A stretch of 64,000 nucleotides of DNA from Breviolum minutum Mf 1.05b.01 (GCA_000507305.1 DF239552.1:124001-188000), one strand, 5' to 3'; positions 32,908-44,962 are shown, counted from the stretch's first letter. The notes: generated by a model from the sequence alone, not told the origin. Numbers and translations: made by a program.

Positions 32908-33021
32908 TTGGTGGTGGTTTCAATTATTTTTCTATTTTCACGCCTATATATACCTGGGTTGGAATGGTTTCCAATTTGTTTTGCGCATATGTTTTCGGCA
33001 AAAAACCAGCAACCAACGAAG
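32908..33021. repeat. Family A element ending in AG next to an exon
   Basis: GTTGGTGGTGGTTTCAATTA at left; GTTTTCGGCAAAAAACCAGC and AACCAACGAAG at right. Its last AG is 16 bases upstream of the acceptor used for the exon at 33038 and could itself be an alternative acceptor. Confidence 0.68.
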
Positions 33022-33037
33022 GGTTCCAATTGCCCAG

Positions 33038-33087
33038 GCAATGGTGGGACAGTTGCATGCCTCGGAGTATGTGAACCGAGTCTCTTG
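33038..33087 (+). CDS. Internal exon
   Basis: GCCCAG acceptor, then AMVGQLHASEYVNRVSW, then GTTGTT; phase 0 start fits 32832. The gene end is unclear: a frame ending in FLSKDGYA then TAG (33341) and another ending in YGVQVLH are both possible in 33240-33345. Confidence 0.4.
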
Positions 33088-33960
33088 GTTGTTGCCATGG
33101 TTGCGTTGTTTGAAGGTGTGTCTAGATTCATATCTATTTTGGGGCATATGAAGACATTTAAACATATATTCAATCCATACAAATTTGAAGGTAGATTTTG
33201 AAGACTAACGCCGTGTGCATGGACATGATTCATTCTACCTGTTTGGATTGATATGGCGACCTGCCAGCCGAATATTCGCAAGGTACGGGGTGCAAGTGCT
33301 GCATTGAACACCTACTTCCTTTCCAAGGACGGCTATGCATAGCTGAACTGAACTGCGTTCACAGGAAACGACCCGAATAGACCTGGCATGACTGGTGATG
33401 TTTCAAATCAGTTTTACAACATGTGCTCTTGGTTGTCAAGTTCCAAAAATGTCCAGCCTTTTTGATATACAAGTGAACTTATGAACTACTTTTTTCCTGG
33501 GATAAATCTGATATACATATATATATATATATACGTATGGATATATACACTATACGTCCCAGCTCCTATTCGCTATGAACTTGAATAGGATATCCCCTAC
33601 ATCCTCCCATGCTGCCACAGGAAGCCAAGGATCCGATCTACCTACAGGAACGTCAAGTAGCAAAGCTCCAACGGTCAGTCATTGCACGTAACTCAGGTGA
33701 CATGGCAAGAAATGGTCTAATTGGGAATGCTTGGGATAGGGTCGGTTGGTAGTTGATGAAAAATATGAAAACATGATTTGATTGATTTGGATCTGTATTT
33801 CATTATTGTTTGGGAGATGAACTGATGGATTGATGATGATTTGGGATATGTTTTTCTTGGATGTTTTTGGACATTTTGGACCCTTTGAGGTGAGTTTCTT
33901 CTTTTGTGTGTGGCTGTGGATGCTGTTAAGCCAAGATGGGCAAACGTTTGTCCTATTTAG
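33088..33960. other. Probable 3' end and spacer
   Basis: GC-richer coding-like patch at 33241-33342 (MATCQPNIRKVRGASAAL in one frame). Then AT-rich sequence with a TA tract at 33513-33534. Confidence 0.35.
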
Positions 33961-34036
33961 CCGGTCGACCACGAAAAACATGGAAAATAACGTCGAAATG
34001 CTAGAAGGATCCCAAGGGGACTTGTTTGATGATGCT
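33961..34036 (+). CDS. Internal exon, unknown protein
   Basis: ATTTAG acceptor, then RSTTKNMENNVEMLEGSQ, then GDLFDDA, then a GTATGT donor. Acidic, probably disordered. Confidence 0.52.
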
Positions 34037-34493
34037 GTATGTATTTATACTTCTGCATATGTTTCGTTTTTCCAATCTTGCGTTTTCGATTGCAGCTTGG
34101 CATTGTTTGATTTTTTCAGCATTTTTCTCAAGTCACTTGGAGTTTCTGCCCATTCCCATGGATTTTTCCAGACGCTTGACACTGAACACCTGCGTGGCAG
34201 GTGTTGCTTCGAATCCTTGCACATGTCAGTTGCACCTAGGATGCACCTTAACAAACTGCCAAGCCTTGGTGATGGAGAAAGAGATTTAGGTTTTACCCGA
34301 GAAGAAAACCTGAAAGACTTCCATTGTTAGTACATATTTTTAAACCATGGGGGTTCAAGGTCCAAAGTTAATGCGAAAGTCTTTCCTATCAATTTTACTT
34401 GCTTTAGCATGCAAGTGACCACCAGGGGACTATCTGATGTTTAAGAGGATCCTTTTGGATCTATGTACCCCCTCCAGTAACAGTGGCAAATCG

Positions 34494-34560
34494 AGGTTTA
34501 TAAGGATTCCCTACAAAAATGCAGCAAATCTTGATGGTGACTGGAATCCTCGGTCTGGTG
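34494..34560 (+). CDS. Internal exon, unknown protein
   Basis: AACAG acceptor, then GKSRFIRIPYKNAANLDG, then DWNPRSG, then a GTAGAT donor. Confidence 0.48.
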
Positions 34561-34659
34561 GTAGATCCAAAAAATCCACCGTTTCGGTATCACACAACCA
34601 AAGCTGCTGCCCAATTGTCATGCAGGGGGGATCCACTTTCTCTACAGGTATGTGTATAC

Positions 34660-34731
34660 CTGGATGTCCCAGGAAGTTAGTAAATGTATAAGTAGTTTAC
34701 TAACCATTTACTAACTTCCTGGGACATCCAG
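34660..34731. repeat. Perfect 27-bp hairpin
   Basis: The arms at 34660-34686 and 34705-34731 are exact reverse complements, with an 18-base loop. Not related in sequence to families A-D. Confidence 0.93.
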
Positions 34732-35042
34732 TAGATCTTGTAGTCCAAGCTTTCATCTAAAGGGCTCATATTGAACCACCTGGTGTCAACCCAAACGCTT
34801 CCAACAAGCCCTTCCGTGGTCCAAGGCCGAATTGCTACTTCTTTGGCAGGGGTTGTCTGGCAGTCACCTAAGAAATTGGAAGACGTTGTAACATCCAAAT
34901 AATTACAAAAGTTTCTGTTTGCTGCCAGTCAGGTATCCACATCACCTAAAAGATCATCTAATTGGGCGCAAAGGTAATGATTCAGGTTCTACTGACATTA
35001 CATCACATGAACAAAACATGGCAGAGAATTGATGCATTGCAG

Positions 35043-35181
35043 GTACTACAACACGATGCTGCGAACCTTGGCGAAAACATATACCTTTGCCCGTCGGTGT
35101 GGTTGGAAATTTCATGGCTAGACTTAGAAGCCTTTTTAAAGAAACGTCGGAGGAAGCAGCCTAAGCATTTGAGGTTTGATG
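35043..35181 (+). CDS. Internal exon, unknown protein
   Basis: TTGCAG acceptor, then VLQHDAANLGENIYLCPS, WLEISWLDLEAFLKKRRR and KQPKHLRFDG, then a GTAGGA donor. Phase 0 to 1, and the next exon starts in phase 1. Ends in a basic cluster. Confidence 0.6.
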
Positions 35182-35839
35182 GTAGGAAGACCATCCATTT
35201 TTGGAGGGGTGCCCTTCAGCCATATCCTTCAAAATTGCTGGCAGTTTCATTGGGTCATTAGTGGCATCATGTGTAACAAGAACAAAGTGTCGGCAAAACA
35301 TCACGATCTCAAAGGGCACTCAAGGAATAAGTGGTAGTTCACAGCGGGAAATCACCATACATTGGCTGTTGTGGGGGTTGGTCAACGATGAGATGTCAAA
35401 GGGGTCCAACTGAACACTGAACACTCACGGGAAACAAGAAGTGTGTCAACCATCAAACCAGATAAAAACCAGAAGATTACATATATACCATGTTGAACGG
35501 GAACTTCCATGCTTTGATATAAAGGGGTTAAATTTCGATTCCATTTAAACAAGTAGGGTTGTGAATACTTGTATCTGACCCAACGCTTGCCGACCTGTGG
35601 CCACGAATCAAGAGTATGCCATTGTTTTTGCACAGAGTTCCGTTTCTGTGCACTACAATTTAACAACTACCACTGGCACTTTTTGATAAACACATGTAAA
35701 GCTGTATAGGATCTCTAACCCAAATCTTATATAACACATTGTTTTTTTCTCTATTTCTTGTTGTTTTTTGGGCGACTGGGCCGTCACTTGCTTCCTTGGT
35801 TTCGGTTGTCAGGTGGTTTCGAATTTTCAAAGTAAACAG

Positions 35840-35907
35840 GACGACTCCGGGAGATTCCAACCCCCCCTCCCAACAACAAACACGACGAGATGCTGAGTTT
35901 TGCTCAG
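35840..35907 (+). CDS. Internal exon, unknown protein
   Basis: AACAG acceptor, then RLREIPTPPPNNKHDEML, then SFAQ, then GTCAGG. Phase 1 to 0; joins 35181 in frame. Confidence 0.58.
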
Positions 35908-36019
35908 GTCAGGCGGTGAGATTTTGGAGAAGTTCCTTTCAACCTGAGCATGTTGAACCAGGATACTCAGGTCATCAATCATGTGGGTTAATGAAAAATG
36001 ATTGATGAATGAGGATCTA

Positions 36020-36114
36020 GGTGGTGCTTTGAAATATTTTTTATGTTCACCCCTACCTGGGTAAGATTCCCATTTTGACTAATATTTTTCAAGTGGACTG
36101 AAACCACCAACTAG
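36020..36114. repeat. Family A element
   Basis: GGTGGTGCTTTGAAATATTT, then TTTGACTAATATTTTTCAAG, then TGAAACCACCAACTAG. A full-length copy with the branch-point-like word. Confidence 0.8.
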
Positions 36115-36335
36115 TGATGATATCGGTTGCATGCCTTAAGTGATGAGTGGTGAAGGTTGTAGATACATGCTCACATCAGTATGCCCAAGTGAGATGTTGA
36201 ACTTCGTCGCAAGTGACGAAGTTCCCGGAAACAGATGGTTGGTGCAAGCTGTTTTTTATCAGGTAGTTGGCTTTCCCTTTGTTTAAGGAAAGCGAACTTG
36301 TTCTTAATGTTTCACTTGTATTTATATTCCCTAAA

Positions 36336-36410
36336 GGATCCATGTATGGTGCATATTTTACCCACGTTTGGTGGAATTTGATGGTAAATGTAGACCCTAT
36401 GGGTCATGCG
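36336..36410. repeat. Family D-like palindrome
   Basis: GGATCCATGTATGGTGCATA at left and ATGGTAAATGTAGACCC with TATGGGTCAT at right; a diverged relative of 24555 and 25521. Confidence 0.45.
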
Positions 36411-36464
36411 TACATGTTCATTATCGGCAAACAAATATCAATGTGACCCTATTCCAAACCGCAG

Positions 36465-36541
36465 GTGATGTCCATCACGATGAAGTCTTAAAGACATTGG
36501 ACAACGCCGGAAGTCCCTGCAACATTCTCAAGGCCTTTTAG
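36465..36541 (+). CDS. Terminal exon, unknown protein
   Basis: CCGCAG acceptor, then DVHHDEVLKTLDNAGSPC, then NILKAF and TAG. Probably the last exon of the gene with exons at 35043 and 35840; the phase needs one more exon between. Confidence 0.48.
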
Positions 36542-38060
36542 GGGAGACAGATAGTGCCGCAGGGTTGCAATGTATCATTATGGCAAGAAACGTTTAGGGA
36601 CTGTCAAGAAATGCATATGTAGACCTTGTGTGTACTTCGTATTTTTCTTTATTGATATATAATATATGCAATTACGTATAATGTATTTGCTATGCTTGAG
36701 AATTTTTGGAAAATTGAAATGACATAGGTCCATCGAAAGATACACAGGATAAACATGTCACAGTCGGCTACATGAGGAAATGCCTTTTGCATAAGCATGT
36801 TTGAGTCATCTCCATTTGATAAGATCTATATCCAGGATATCTTCAGATATCCAGAAAGACACCCTCTGTTTGATTAAGGTTCCTCAATGATTTTGCAGAA
36901 TAGTTGTCAGAACGAGTTGTTTGCTTTGGTTTTTCAAGCTATACATGGATATCCACCTCTTTGAATATGTACTATGCTACTCTTCCAAGTTGTTTTACTT
37001 GGACCCTTGGACATGATTTGCTCCCATGTTCCCAACTTGGGAAGATGAGTTTCCAAGCTCCATTCTGTATGGGATATGGACTTGGTCCCCAAACTGAGCG
37101 TACCCCCATACCGGGAAACACCATCTCTGGGGCAGCCAGTTGTTAGCCAGGATTACAGCTGGAATGTGCCACTTGGCTAGTTAGCTGCTTTTGGAGTTGG
37201 GTCGTTACATTTTTTTGCATATTGCATAACCTCCAGGGCAGCCAGGGAAATTCTATGTAGTATCGATTTTTGTTTGTTGAATCCGAAATGGGATGGTTGG
37301 TATATTGATGTAATTGTGTGTGTGTGTGCATTTTATTTAGATATGGAGACTTCATGATTCCTTTTGCCGTTCCTCTTGCTATCTCAGCTGTTGGAGACAC
37401 GCACACCTTGAGCCAGGAGTAGCAGAGGATGATCTAAATGCCTGACTCAACGGGGAACTGTATTACTAGGTAGTTCCTTTGTGTGTACAGTATGTTCCCA
37501 TATATTTATGATTTATATACAAATCTAGCCGAAACTGATCAATGATCAAACTGACTGTTGGTGAAGTTTTCTAAACGAGTTGGGAGTTGACTGTTATTCT
37601 ACCATGCCATTCTTCTCGTACCTTAGATCTAAATCCCACAATAGATCGATAGATACCAATGCAGAGTTGAAAAGAGGCCTTTAGGGCATCAGGATATTTA
37701 GATTTAGCTGCCCTCCAGATAAGATGTATTTCTATGATTTCTCAAAAAAAGTTATCTGACAGGAGGCAAATAAATCCATAAATACTAAAAACGTAGCGCA
37801 GTCTACAAGGATGTTTTTTAAAGCGTCATGAATGACGATGCTCAACATTTTCAGGATGTTTGTGATCCGATCCAACTCTCCAGGTAAAAGTTGTATTTTC
37901 CAATGAATTCTTTATTTTGGAGTTTCCTACCTATTCTTAGGTTTGGGCGTGAGGAGGTCTAGTCCACTTATAGCATCAAAAGACCCAAGACTTGCTGGTT
38001 ATGACTTTCTTTTTTGCAAGAGAACATGTTAAGATTCAATTTGTTTGTTTGTTTGGGCAG
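36542..38060. other. Spacer with one weak exon
   Basis: AT-rich. At 37341-37422 a TTTAG acceptor opens YGDFMIPFAVPLAISAVG, then DTHTLSQE and TAG, a possible terminal exon. Otherwise no coding signal. Confidence 0.35.
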
Positions 38061-38189
38061 GGGAGTTCTTCTCCTTATTTTGGAAGGGTCTTAAGACTAG
38101 CAATAGACTTTGCACACTTTTACCAGAGCTTTGTGCAACACAGCGCTGAAAAAGGACTTTCGAGTTGGTTTGGTGATGTTGATCTCTAA
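38061..38189 (+). CDS. Possible terminal exon, unknown protein
   Basis: GGGCAG acceptor, then GSSSPYFGRVLRLAIDFA, HFYQSFVQHSAEKGLSS and WFGDVDL to TAA, phase 0. No family recognised. Confidence 0.45.
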   Translation, partial: GSSSPYFGRVLRLAIDFAHFYQSFVQHSAEKGLSSWFGDVDL

Positions 38190-38517
38190 GCAACCCACTT
38201 ACATTTGTTAGACAAACTTTGAATCATGAATGTATGCACACCAGTGGCTCCTGAGTAAATTCGAGCGACACAACCAAGGATCACCTCAAATGATGGTTGC
38301 TTTTGTACACTCATCCATCCACAAGCTGCACAAAGCAGGCTTTATTTGGATTTCATCAACGTCAGAAATAAGCCCAAAAGCATTGTAAGAGGACATTTCT
38401 GACTCATCTATAACGCAACTTTGATATTTTATCATGTTGATGATCGCCGTAGGCGTAAGTTTCTTGTACCTACAAAGAATAAAATCAAAAATCATCAAAA
38501 TTCTACATATCATATCA

Positions 38518-38623
38518 TACTGTTGATAGAAGAAAATCCTGCACCACCTGGGATGAAAAAAACCTTGCAAATAATGGGATATTTATCATATCAACTGGTG
38601 CAGGATTTCTTCCATCAACAGTA
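38518..38623. repeat. Family C element, best copy
   Basis: TACTGTTGATAGAAGAAAAT at left; GATTTCTTCCATCAACAGTA at right, with CCTGCACCA and TGGTGCAGG inside the arms. TA at both ends. The right half also has CATATCAACTGGTGCAGG, shared with 20154-20250. Confidence 0.88.
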
Positions 38624-40375
38624 TCATCCCTTCGTACCCAGCTCCGAGGTTTGTCCCTCAGCACGGGGTTTCTCGTCACTGAAAGAAAGGGGGAGGAAAT
38701 GACGGTTTCAGGAGATGTGGTTCTTTGGTTCTTTAGGATTTCCTGAGTTGTGTGCATGTAGTTTTTTAATTTTTTATTTACATATATAATATATATATAT
38801 ATGTTTTATTTATTATATCAATATATGTAGCATGACATATTTAGTTACGGTCCAATATCTCTTACACATTTACAGCATGCATTGGTCGGTTTACACATAG
38901 TCATGTTGATTCCAATTACTTATGATTACTGCAATTTTTTGGAGAGGTACTGTTTGTCAGTATGTTTCGTTCTCTATGCAGTGTACATGGTTGAGATTGC
39001 TAGCAAATATGATTGTACACATATTTGTTACTCTCTTGGCAGCATGCTATCGGAAGACTGCAGTTTGTACTTATTGACATGGGTGTTGACCACTCCCTAC
39101 TGCTTCACACGACCAATTCAGATACCTTGCAACGCAGCAAGGAGAGTCTTTTAGAGCTAAAAGGTTCTTTTTTGTAGGTAGGAAATGGCTCTCAAACGCA
39201 GGGAAGTATCATTGCCAGTATTCCGCATTGTTGACATGAGGTGATTTGACATCCTTCACCCATAACTACCATTTAACATGGTGACATTCTTCCAGTGATC
39301 CCACAAGAAGTAGAGCTGGCATAAGAGGTGTCATGGCATACGACGTATACCGTATACCTAGTAACTAGTATTGAGACATTTGTGTCCAGCCAAGTTCTGC
39401 AAAACATTGATTTGATTAATTTTTGAAATATATTTGAAATATTTATGGGTAAAATTTATGGTTAATATGTGTCCCATTGAAAAATATATGAAATATTTAT
39501 GATGTTTTTGTGACATATTTTGAAATTTAAGGAAACCACCTAGAAATCCTACAAAATCCATGAACATTTCATGGAAAGTGTGGGAGGGGGAGCCAAAAAC
39601 CTTAGATATTCCTAGGTTTCAAGCTGCTTTTCCTGCCACAAAGACATAAATGCCTCAAACATATTTCATAAATGCCAGGACCCAAGGGCAAATATTCACA
39701 AAATTTGGTCATAAATATTTCATAAGTTTTTCATAAATTAATTAAATTTGGAATGTTGGGATGCTAGCTGGGCTGTATGTCTCAAAACTAGTAGCTAGTA
39801 TACCTTTGATACTCCTTGACTTGTGACTAGAACGAGGAAACCCATTCAACAACCAAGAAGGGGAAGACTGTGCTCCACTTCTCAGTGTCACACTCTGTCT
39901 TTGCCTGCTGTCGGCGGCTAGTTGCTGTAGGAACTCGTTTTTCCGGAAGAAGATCAACTGAACGGCGCATTTGCACCATGGCTTACGAAAGTGACAAAAA
40001 GGGTGGAAGCATCTTTGCTTATATGAGGGAATTGTTACCATCAGTGTCCAGACTCGTTCCTTATGATTGCATGTTCTCATGCACATTATCCCCCGAATGC
40101 CGAGCAACGCCGAAGGGCCCCCGATTTGTTCCAGGGAATATTATGACAGCCAATGAATGAGTTACATTGACCAGTCTGACGGTACAAGAGGATTCGTGCT
40201 TTTGACGATATGTCAGCTCAATAGCGTCAATAGTGGATGTCATTTCATGTCATGTCTAAATATGTGCGCTGTTTGGAGGTATTGCTTTTACGAGTATATA
40301 GACATAAATAATATTAAATAATCGTAAATAGATGGGTCATGTTGATCCTTCTGTCCTTTTTGTTGTCGTGCCCAG
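38624..40375. other. Mostly non-coding; one coding-like patch
   Basis: 39880-40160 plus is open with MAYESDKKGGSIFAYMRE, LLPSVSRLVPYDCMFSC and TPKGPRFVPGNIMTANE before TGA. It is protein-like, but a minus frame over the same bases is also open. A TA tract lies at 38786-38802, and a low-complexity AAATATTTATG-rich block at 39420-39740. Confidence 0.35.
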
Positions 40376-40461
40376 GCTTGCTTGCCCAAGCGCATCATCA
40401 CTCTGGTGGTCTGCGGCCAGTGACTGGGACGAGAGACCGAAAAGGCACCAGCAAAACACAG
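40376..40461 (+). CDS. Internal exon, frame uncertain
   Basis: GCCCAG acceptor, a GTGTCC donor. Two frames are open: LLAQAHHHSGGLRPVTG and ACPSASSLWWSAASDWDE. GC-rich. Confidence 0.42.
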
Positions 40462-40509
40462 GTGTCCTTTGTCAGTGCTATCATCCTACTATAGCCGCTA
40501 TAGCCTATA

Positions 40510-40609
40510 GGTGGTGGCAACTCAATTTTTGTTTTATGTTTGCTCCTACTTGGGGAAGATTTCCAACTTGACGAGCATATTTTTCAAATGGGTTGAAACC
40601 ACTAACCAG
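40510..40609. repeat. Family A element
   Basis: GGTGGTGGCAACTCAATTTT at left; TTTTTCAAATGGGTTGAAAC then CACTAACCAG at right. Begins 48 bases after the exon at 40376-40461. Confidence 0.75.
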
Positions 40610-41162
40610 TAGCGCTTTTGCGGTTTGATTGAATGACATCTATGAGTAGGTTTGAATGCCACCCTCCAGGGAACAAATACATCCCCTACCAAGGCACTTT
40701 TGAAGTAAATTGTTTGTTTTCCAGAGATAGGATATGTTTGTTCCCCGCAAGATATCTATCAACAACCTTGACCCTTTTGCAGGGGTCAATGTTTGACCTT
40801 ACCCTAGTGCTCGGAACACCATGTTAGAAGGTGCTTAGTCTGTTTAGGTACCCAAAACCCACTCCAAAACTACTGGCAGAAAGGATTGGAGCAGAAGGGT
40901 TATAAAATTTGATGAGTTCCGGTTGATTTCACTTAACTGTAACTCGAGTTGCGGAAAGTCATGGTTTGGGTAGGACAACATCGCCTCATGAACGCCCCCC
41001 AACCTGATATAGATGTTTAGGATAAGAATTTCTGAATATGTCTGACAACGACTTTTAGACTAGGTATATACAAGTTGATGCGTATCGTAATGTAAATTAG
41101 AATGGCAGCTTCATTTAGCATCTGAAATCATCCCCTAACAGTCTTCACCATTTTCATACCAG

Positions 41163-41275
41163 ACTTATATCATATCTTTCATTGCTTCTATGATCGACCC
41201 ATAGCAGCTGAACGTTGCCCGAGGTATTGGATGTTCAAGCATGAATTGGAAAAGGCCCGAGAACATTTCTACCAG
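41163..41275 (+). CDS. Internal exon with GC donor, unknown protein
   Basis: ACCAG acceptor, then LYHIFHCFYDRPIAAERC, then PRYWMFKHELEKAREHFYQ, followed by GCAAGT, a classic GC-type donor. Phase 1 to 0. Strongly protein-like. Confidence 0.58.
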
Positions 41276-42047
41276 GCAAGTATGATGTTGACTTTTAGTG
41301 CCCAAGTTGCAAGAGGGCACTGTTGATGGCGCGATTTGGTGTAAGTTATGGCGGTTATGGGTTGATGTGCTTTTGAACAGACCGCCAGTTTTTTATAATT
41401 GGTACTTGAAGTTGACAATTAAGCCTTGTGTTAGAATCCTCGTTTAGAATCTATAAATGGAGCGTCACTTGGAGAACAACCAATCATGGCATCCAGTTGC
41501 AGCTGGCTGAAGCTTGCCGATGACCCTAGATTTATATAGTTTAGGGAGATTATATCTCTACACATTTGACAAAGTCTGTAATGCATATTTGGACACGTGT
41601 AAAAATTGTGGTGAGCTCACCCAGTGTCGGTGAAGGCCCCAATCTCACTAGCTTAGTTTTTTTTTGGAAAAACATCGGTGTTGTTTGCATCTAGGAATGT
41701 GTTTTATCGAATCTATACTCCCCTGCTTATTTAGTCTTGACTGAAAGAAATTATGATTGACCCCAAAAAAAAACTTGGAATACGGACATTTGTCATAGAA
41801 TTTGCATCCTCCTGGCCCAATCTTATACCAGAAAAATCCAGAAAATAGGGTGCACAACCCCACCCGCTAAAAATCCAAAGGGAGATGAATTTAATTCACA
41901 TCTCTTGTCCCAAAGTGATCCAGTAAACGAGTTTGAATTGCAGCTTCGGTGATTTATCTCTCCCAACTGGGCGGGTCATGACATTGCTGAGGTGTTGATT
42001 GCTTTGATCGCAGCCTGGTACCCTTCATGAATGGTCAGGCATGGGTG

Positions 42048-42158
42048 TACCCTCCCTGGAAAATTCACATCTTCTCCTGAAAATCAATGGTTAAAAGATG
42101 AAATCTCCTTTTGGGATGGCATATTTTCAAGGGCTATGTTAGTTTTAGGGAGTGTATC
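42048..42158. repeat. Family B element
   Basis: TACCCTCCCTGGAAAATTCA at left, CTATGTTAGTTTTAGGGAGT then GTA at right; TA at both ends. Confidence 0.85.
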
Positions 42159-42512
42159 TTTTGGTGACAACTTGGCTACTTGGATGGAAATTGTGTGTAG
42201 ACAGGCTTCAATGGGCTTCCATTTTCATCACTTAAAGAGGCTTTTCTTTTTTTCCACCACTTACGACTCCCAAAAAAACAACTTTGAAGAGCGTGTCAAA
42301 GACAAGTGCAGAAAAATGAACGAATTCTTTACCTTTTGCTATTCTTTTTTGATATCGATACTGTTGATGAAAAAAATCGGACATTCGGCCACTGACCTGA
42401 GGGATAAAGCCCTGTAAATTGTGGAATAAACTACCAAGGGTGGTTCGTGGCTCCGCCATGAAGGTGTAGCTGAACACAACCAGGTGGATACTGCACAATA
42501 GAGACACACACA

Positions 42513-42594
42513 CATATATAATTTATATATTTGATTTATATATATATATATATTTATATATACACATATTGTTTATATGTATGATTTATATATC
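42513..42594. repeat. TA-rich microsatellite tract
   Basis: CATATATAATTTATATAT, then a TA run, then imperfect TTATATA repeats. Confidence 0.85.
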
Positions 42595-43410
42595 AAAGAT
42601 CAACTATACCATCCACCACCATCCATCTCTCACCGGTACAGGAGAATTCGCACCTGTTGACCGTCTCAGAACTGTTTCTTTGACAAAGTGAAGTTGGGTG
42701 AGACGGCACTTTGTTGGGGGGATATGCTGTATACGATGAATCTCTTAAGATTCCACGTGATCTGGAAAAGGCAACTGAATTCTGAATTCAATCCTGTAGT
42801 TCTTCAAAAGAATCTTGAGTGGGTATCGGGTGTTTGTTCAAAACCGGAACGGTTTTGATGCTGCTCCAAGACCTAAGTTCCTGTCTTCTATTGGAGAACG
42901 TGTTTAAAAAATGCTGGTATGTTTGTAGTGCTCCTCGTGTGATGCCCAATCAATAAAATGGAAATGTATTCAGGATCACCCAATCTTTAGTTATGTTTAG
43001 TTGATGGTCAATTATGGTGGTTTACTATTCGAGGAGCCTTTGCTGGGAAAGGAAATCTTTATAGTAAACCAACAACACCAGCAATGTCAGCCATTGCTGG
43101 AGCAGAATATGGTGGGACAGGGTAACTTACTTGAAGTAGAAGCCCTTAAGGTCTACAAAAGTCGGCCCACATTGCAGTTGATACTGGGTCAGCTTTCCAG
43201 CTTTCGTTACACAATGTTGTTCTAAATAGTGTTCTAATTCCACTTTTACTTCTTTTTTTCCAGAAGTCATACAGGCCAGATTTGGGAAACGCCACCATAA
43301 GCTGCATGGTAAGCTTGAATGCACGTGGTTGCTCAAGACCCTGAAGTTGAATAGATCCATTGAACCTCAAAAGTTTCAAATCTTGCATGTCCATCTTATA
43401 GAACTATAGA

Positions 43411-43505
43411 TGCCCTCTTGGGAACCAACATATCCCCTTTAAAGGTAGCTGGGAAGAGGATGTTCATTTTCCATTGGTGGGATATCTTATTTTCCTGGGG
43501 GGTAA
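43411..43505. repeat. Family B element, diverged
   Basis: GCCCTCTTGGGAACCAACAT at left and TTATTTTCCTGGGGGGTAA at right. Confidence 0.5.
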
Positions 43506-44133
43506 TTGTATAGTGTATATTGTTTGATCATGATTGATCCACTTCTTATCTAAACTTATGTGTTGTATCCATGTTATTGATTGATGTCCATTTGCCTCAT
43601 CTCATTTTTTGGCATCCCTGAAAATGCACATGGCATTGGCGCAACAGGTTTGCATATTTGGGAAGGGTAAATTCCAAGGCATCGCCATTTGCAGCTTGGC
43701 ATGGTGGGGGTTGGTGTGATGTGTGATGTTTTTTTGTTTTTTTTCGATGATTTTGATATTGTAATGGTGGTTGGTAAATGTCTAAGGTATCCAGCAGACA
43801 TTACTGGTTGATCAAAGGGAGTGAATTTATTTTTACAGCCCTCCAACCAAAAAGGCACAGAAACTTAGAATCTTCAGATATATGTACGTATTACATGATG
43901 AACTCAATTAGCCCCTTGTGATAAATGATGATAGACCTGACCTGACCTGCCCTCTACGATATGGAAATACTGGCGCGAAATCAACTATCTATGGCAACAA
44001 TAATTGGAAATACCATCATATTCTATAGCTAATGTGTTGTGTTTGTGGTTTTTCGGGTAGTATACGGTGGGTTTATGTGTCCTATGCTGCACATAGCACA
44101 CATATTTGACTCATGTTGTTGTGTATTCCGTAG

Positions 44134-44268
44134 TGGTCAGATCCTGCCACTGGGGGCCCCCTCCGCTACACTTTCCGCATGAAGCTGAGGGTGGATGGAA
44201 TCACTCCGGACACGCTTCGCTGGTCTCGTGGCAGCTTCAAGTTTTTACCTTTGATCCTTCAGTGTAAA
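44134..44268 (+). CDS. Exon, unknown protein
   Basis: CCGTAG acceptor, then WSDPATGGPLRYTFRMKL, then RVDGITPDTLRWSRGSFKF, continuing open to TGA or TAA near 44290. GC-rich and protein-like; the right boundary is uncertain. Confidence 0.52.
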
Positions 44269-44674
44269 CACCTTCCAAAAATGATGTAAAATTGTAGGTT
44301 GCAAATTGTTGAATCAGAAAGGGTGCAACATCAATAACTTCTGAACTTAATTCTCCACCACCTTAGGAGGTTTGATACCTGGTGATTGGCAGATGTCCAA
44401 CATGTAGGGTGGTAAGCAGGGATCCTAATGATGATTACGATTTGTTCCTAGGTAAAGACCCAGGCAACATATTCTTTCTCCATGTGGCGGGTACGTGGAA
44501 AAAACACTTGAAAACAGAATATTGAACTAACTTTGGCCAATCTAAGAGTGATATATACATATATAAACATCAACTGTCATGAATTTTACCATTCATCTTG
44601 GAAGCATTTGTAAAAATCCCTGCATTTTTCTCCTTGAAATTGGTCAGATCCCACCGTTTTTTTTTGTTTTGCAG

Positions 44675-44759
44675 CACCACCCGAGGTGCCCCAGAGTCCA
44701 TGGCCACCTGCTTTTGGCATGCAGCGTTACTCAGATGAAAAACTCAGAAGAAATGATAG
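44675..44759 (+). CDS. Exon before a family B element
   Basis: TTTGCAG acceptor, then PPEVPQSPWPPAFGMQRY, then SDEKLRRND; a GC donor (GCACAA) fits best. The family B element begins 10 bases later at 44772. Confidence 0.48.
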
Positions 44760-44771
44760 GCACAATAAGGA

Positions 44772-44875
44772 TACCCTCCAGGGGATGGATACATATCCCA
44801 CCAAGCGGGAAGTTTGGAAAATCATCTTCAAATATGCCATTTTTTTGGGGATATATTTTGTTCCCTGGAGGGTAC
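44772..44875. repeat. Family B element
   Basis: TACCCTCCAGGGGATGGATA at left, TTTTGTTCCCTGGAGGGTA at right; TA at both ends. Directly continued by half of a second copy. Confidence 0.8.
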
Positions 44876-44953
44876 CCCTATGAATATCAATTGTTGAAAG
44901 ATTAAATTTCCTTTTGGGAAGACCTTGGCTATGTTAGTTTTCAAGGAGGGTGC
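44876..44953. repeat. Half family B element fused to the previous copy
   Basis: Contains GGCTATGTTAGTTTTCAAGG then AGGGTG, the right half of the 42048-type subfamily, without its own left arm. Suggests a nested insertion. Confidence 0.6.
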
Positions 44954-44962
44954 AAACTGTAG

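Larger units (their letters stand above)
41276..44133. other. Mixed region, strand of coding patches unsettled
   Basis: Coding-like patches: 43001-43225 plus (QHQQCQPLLEQNMVGQGN); 43255-43394 minus (MDMQDLKLLRFNGSIQLQ); 43600-43715 minus (CQAANGDALEFTLPKYAN). None has a phase-matched partner. A TA-rich tract lies at 42513-42594. Confidence 0.35.
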
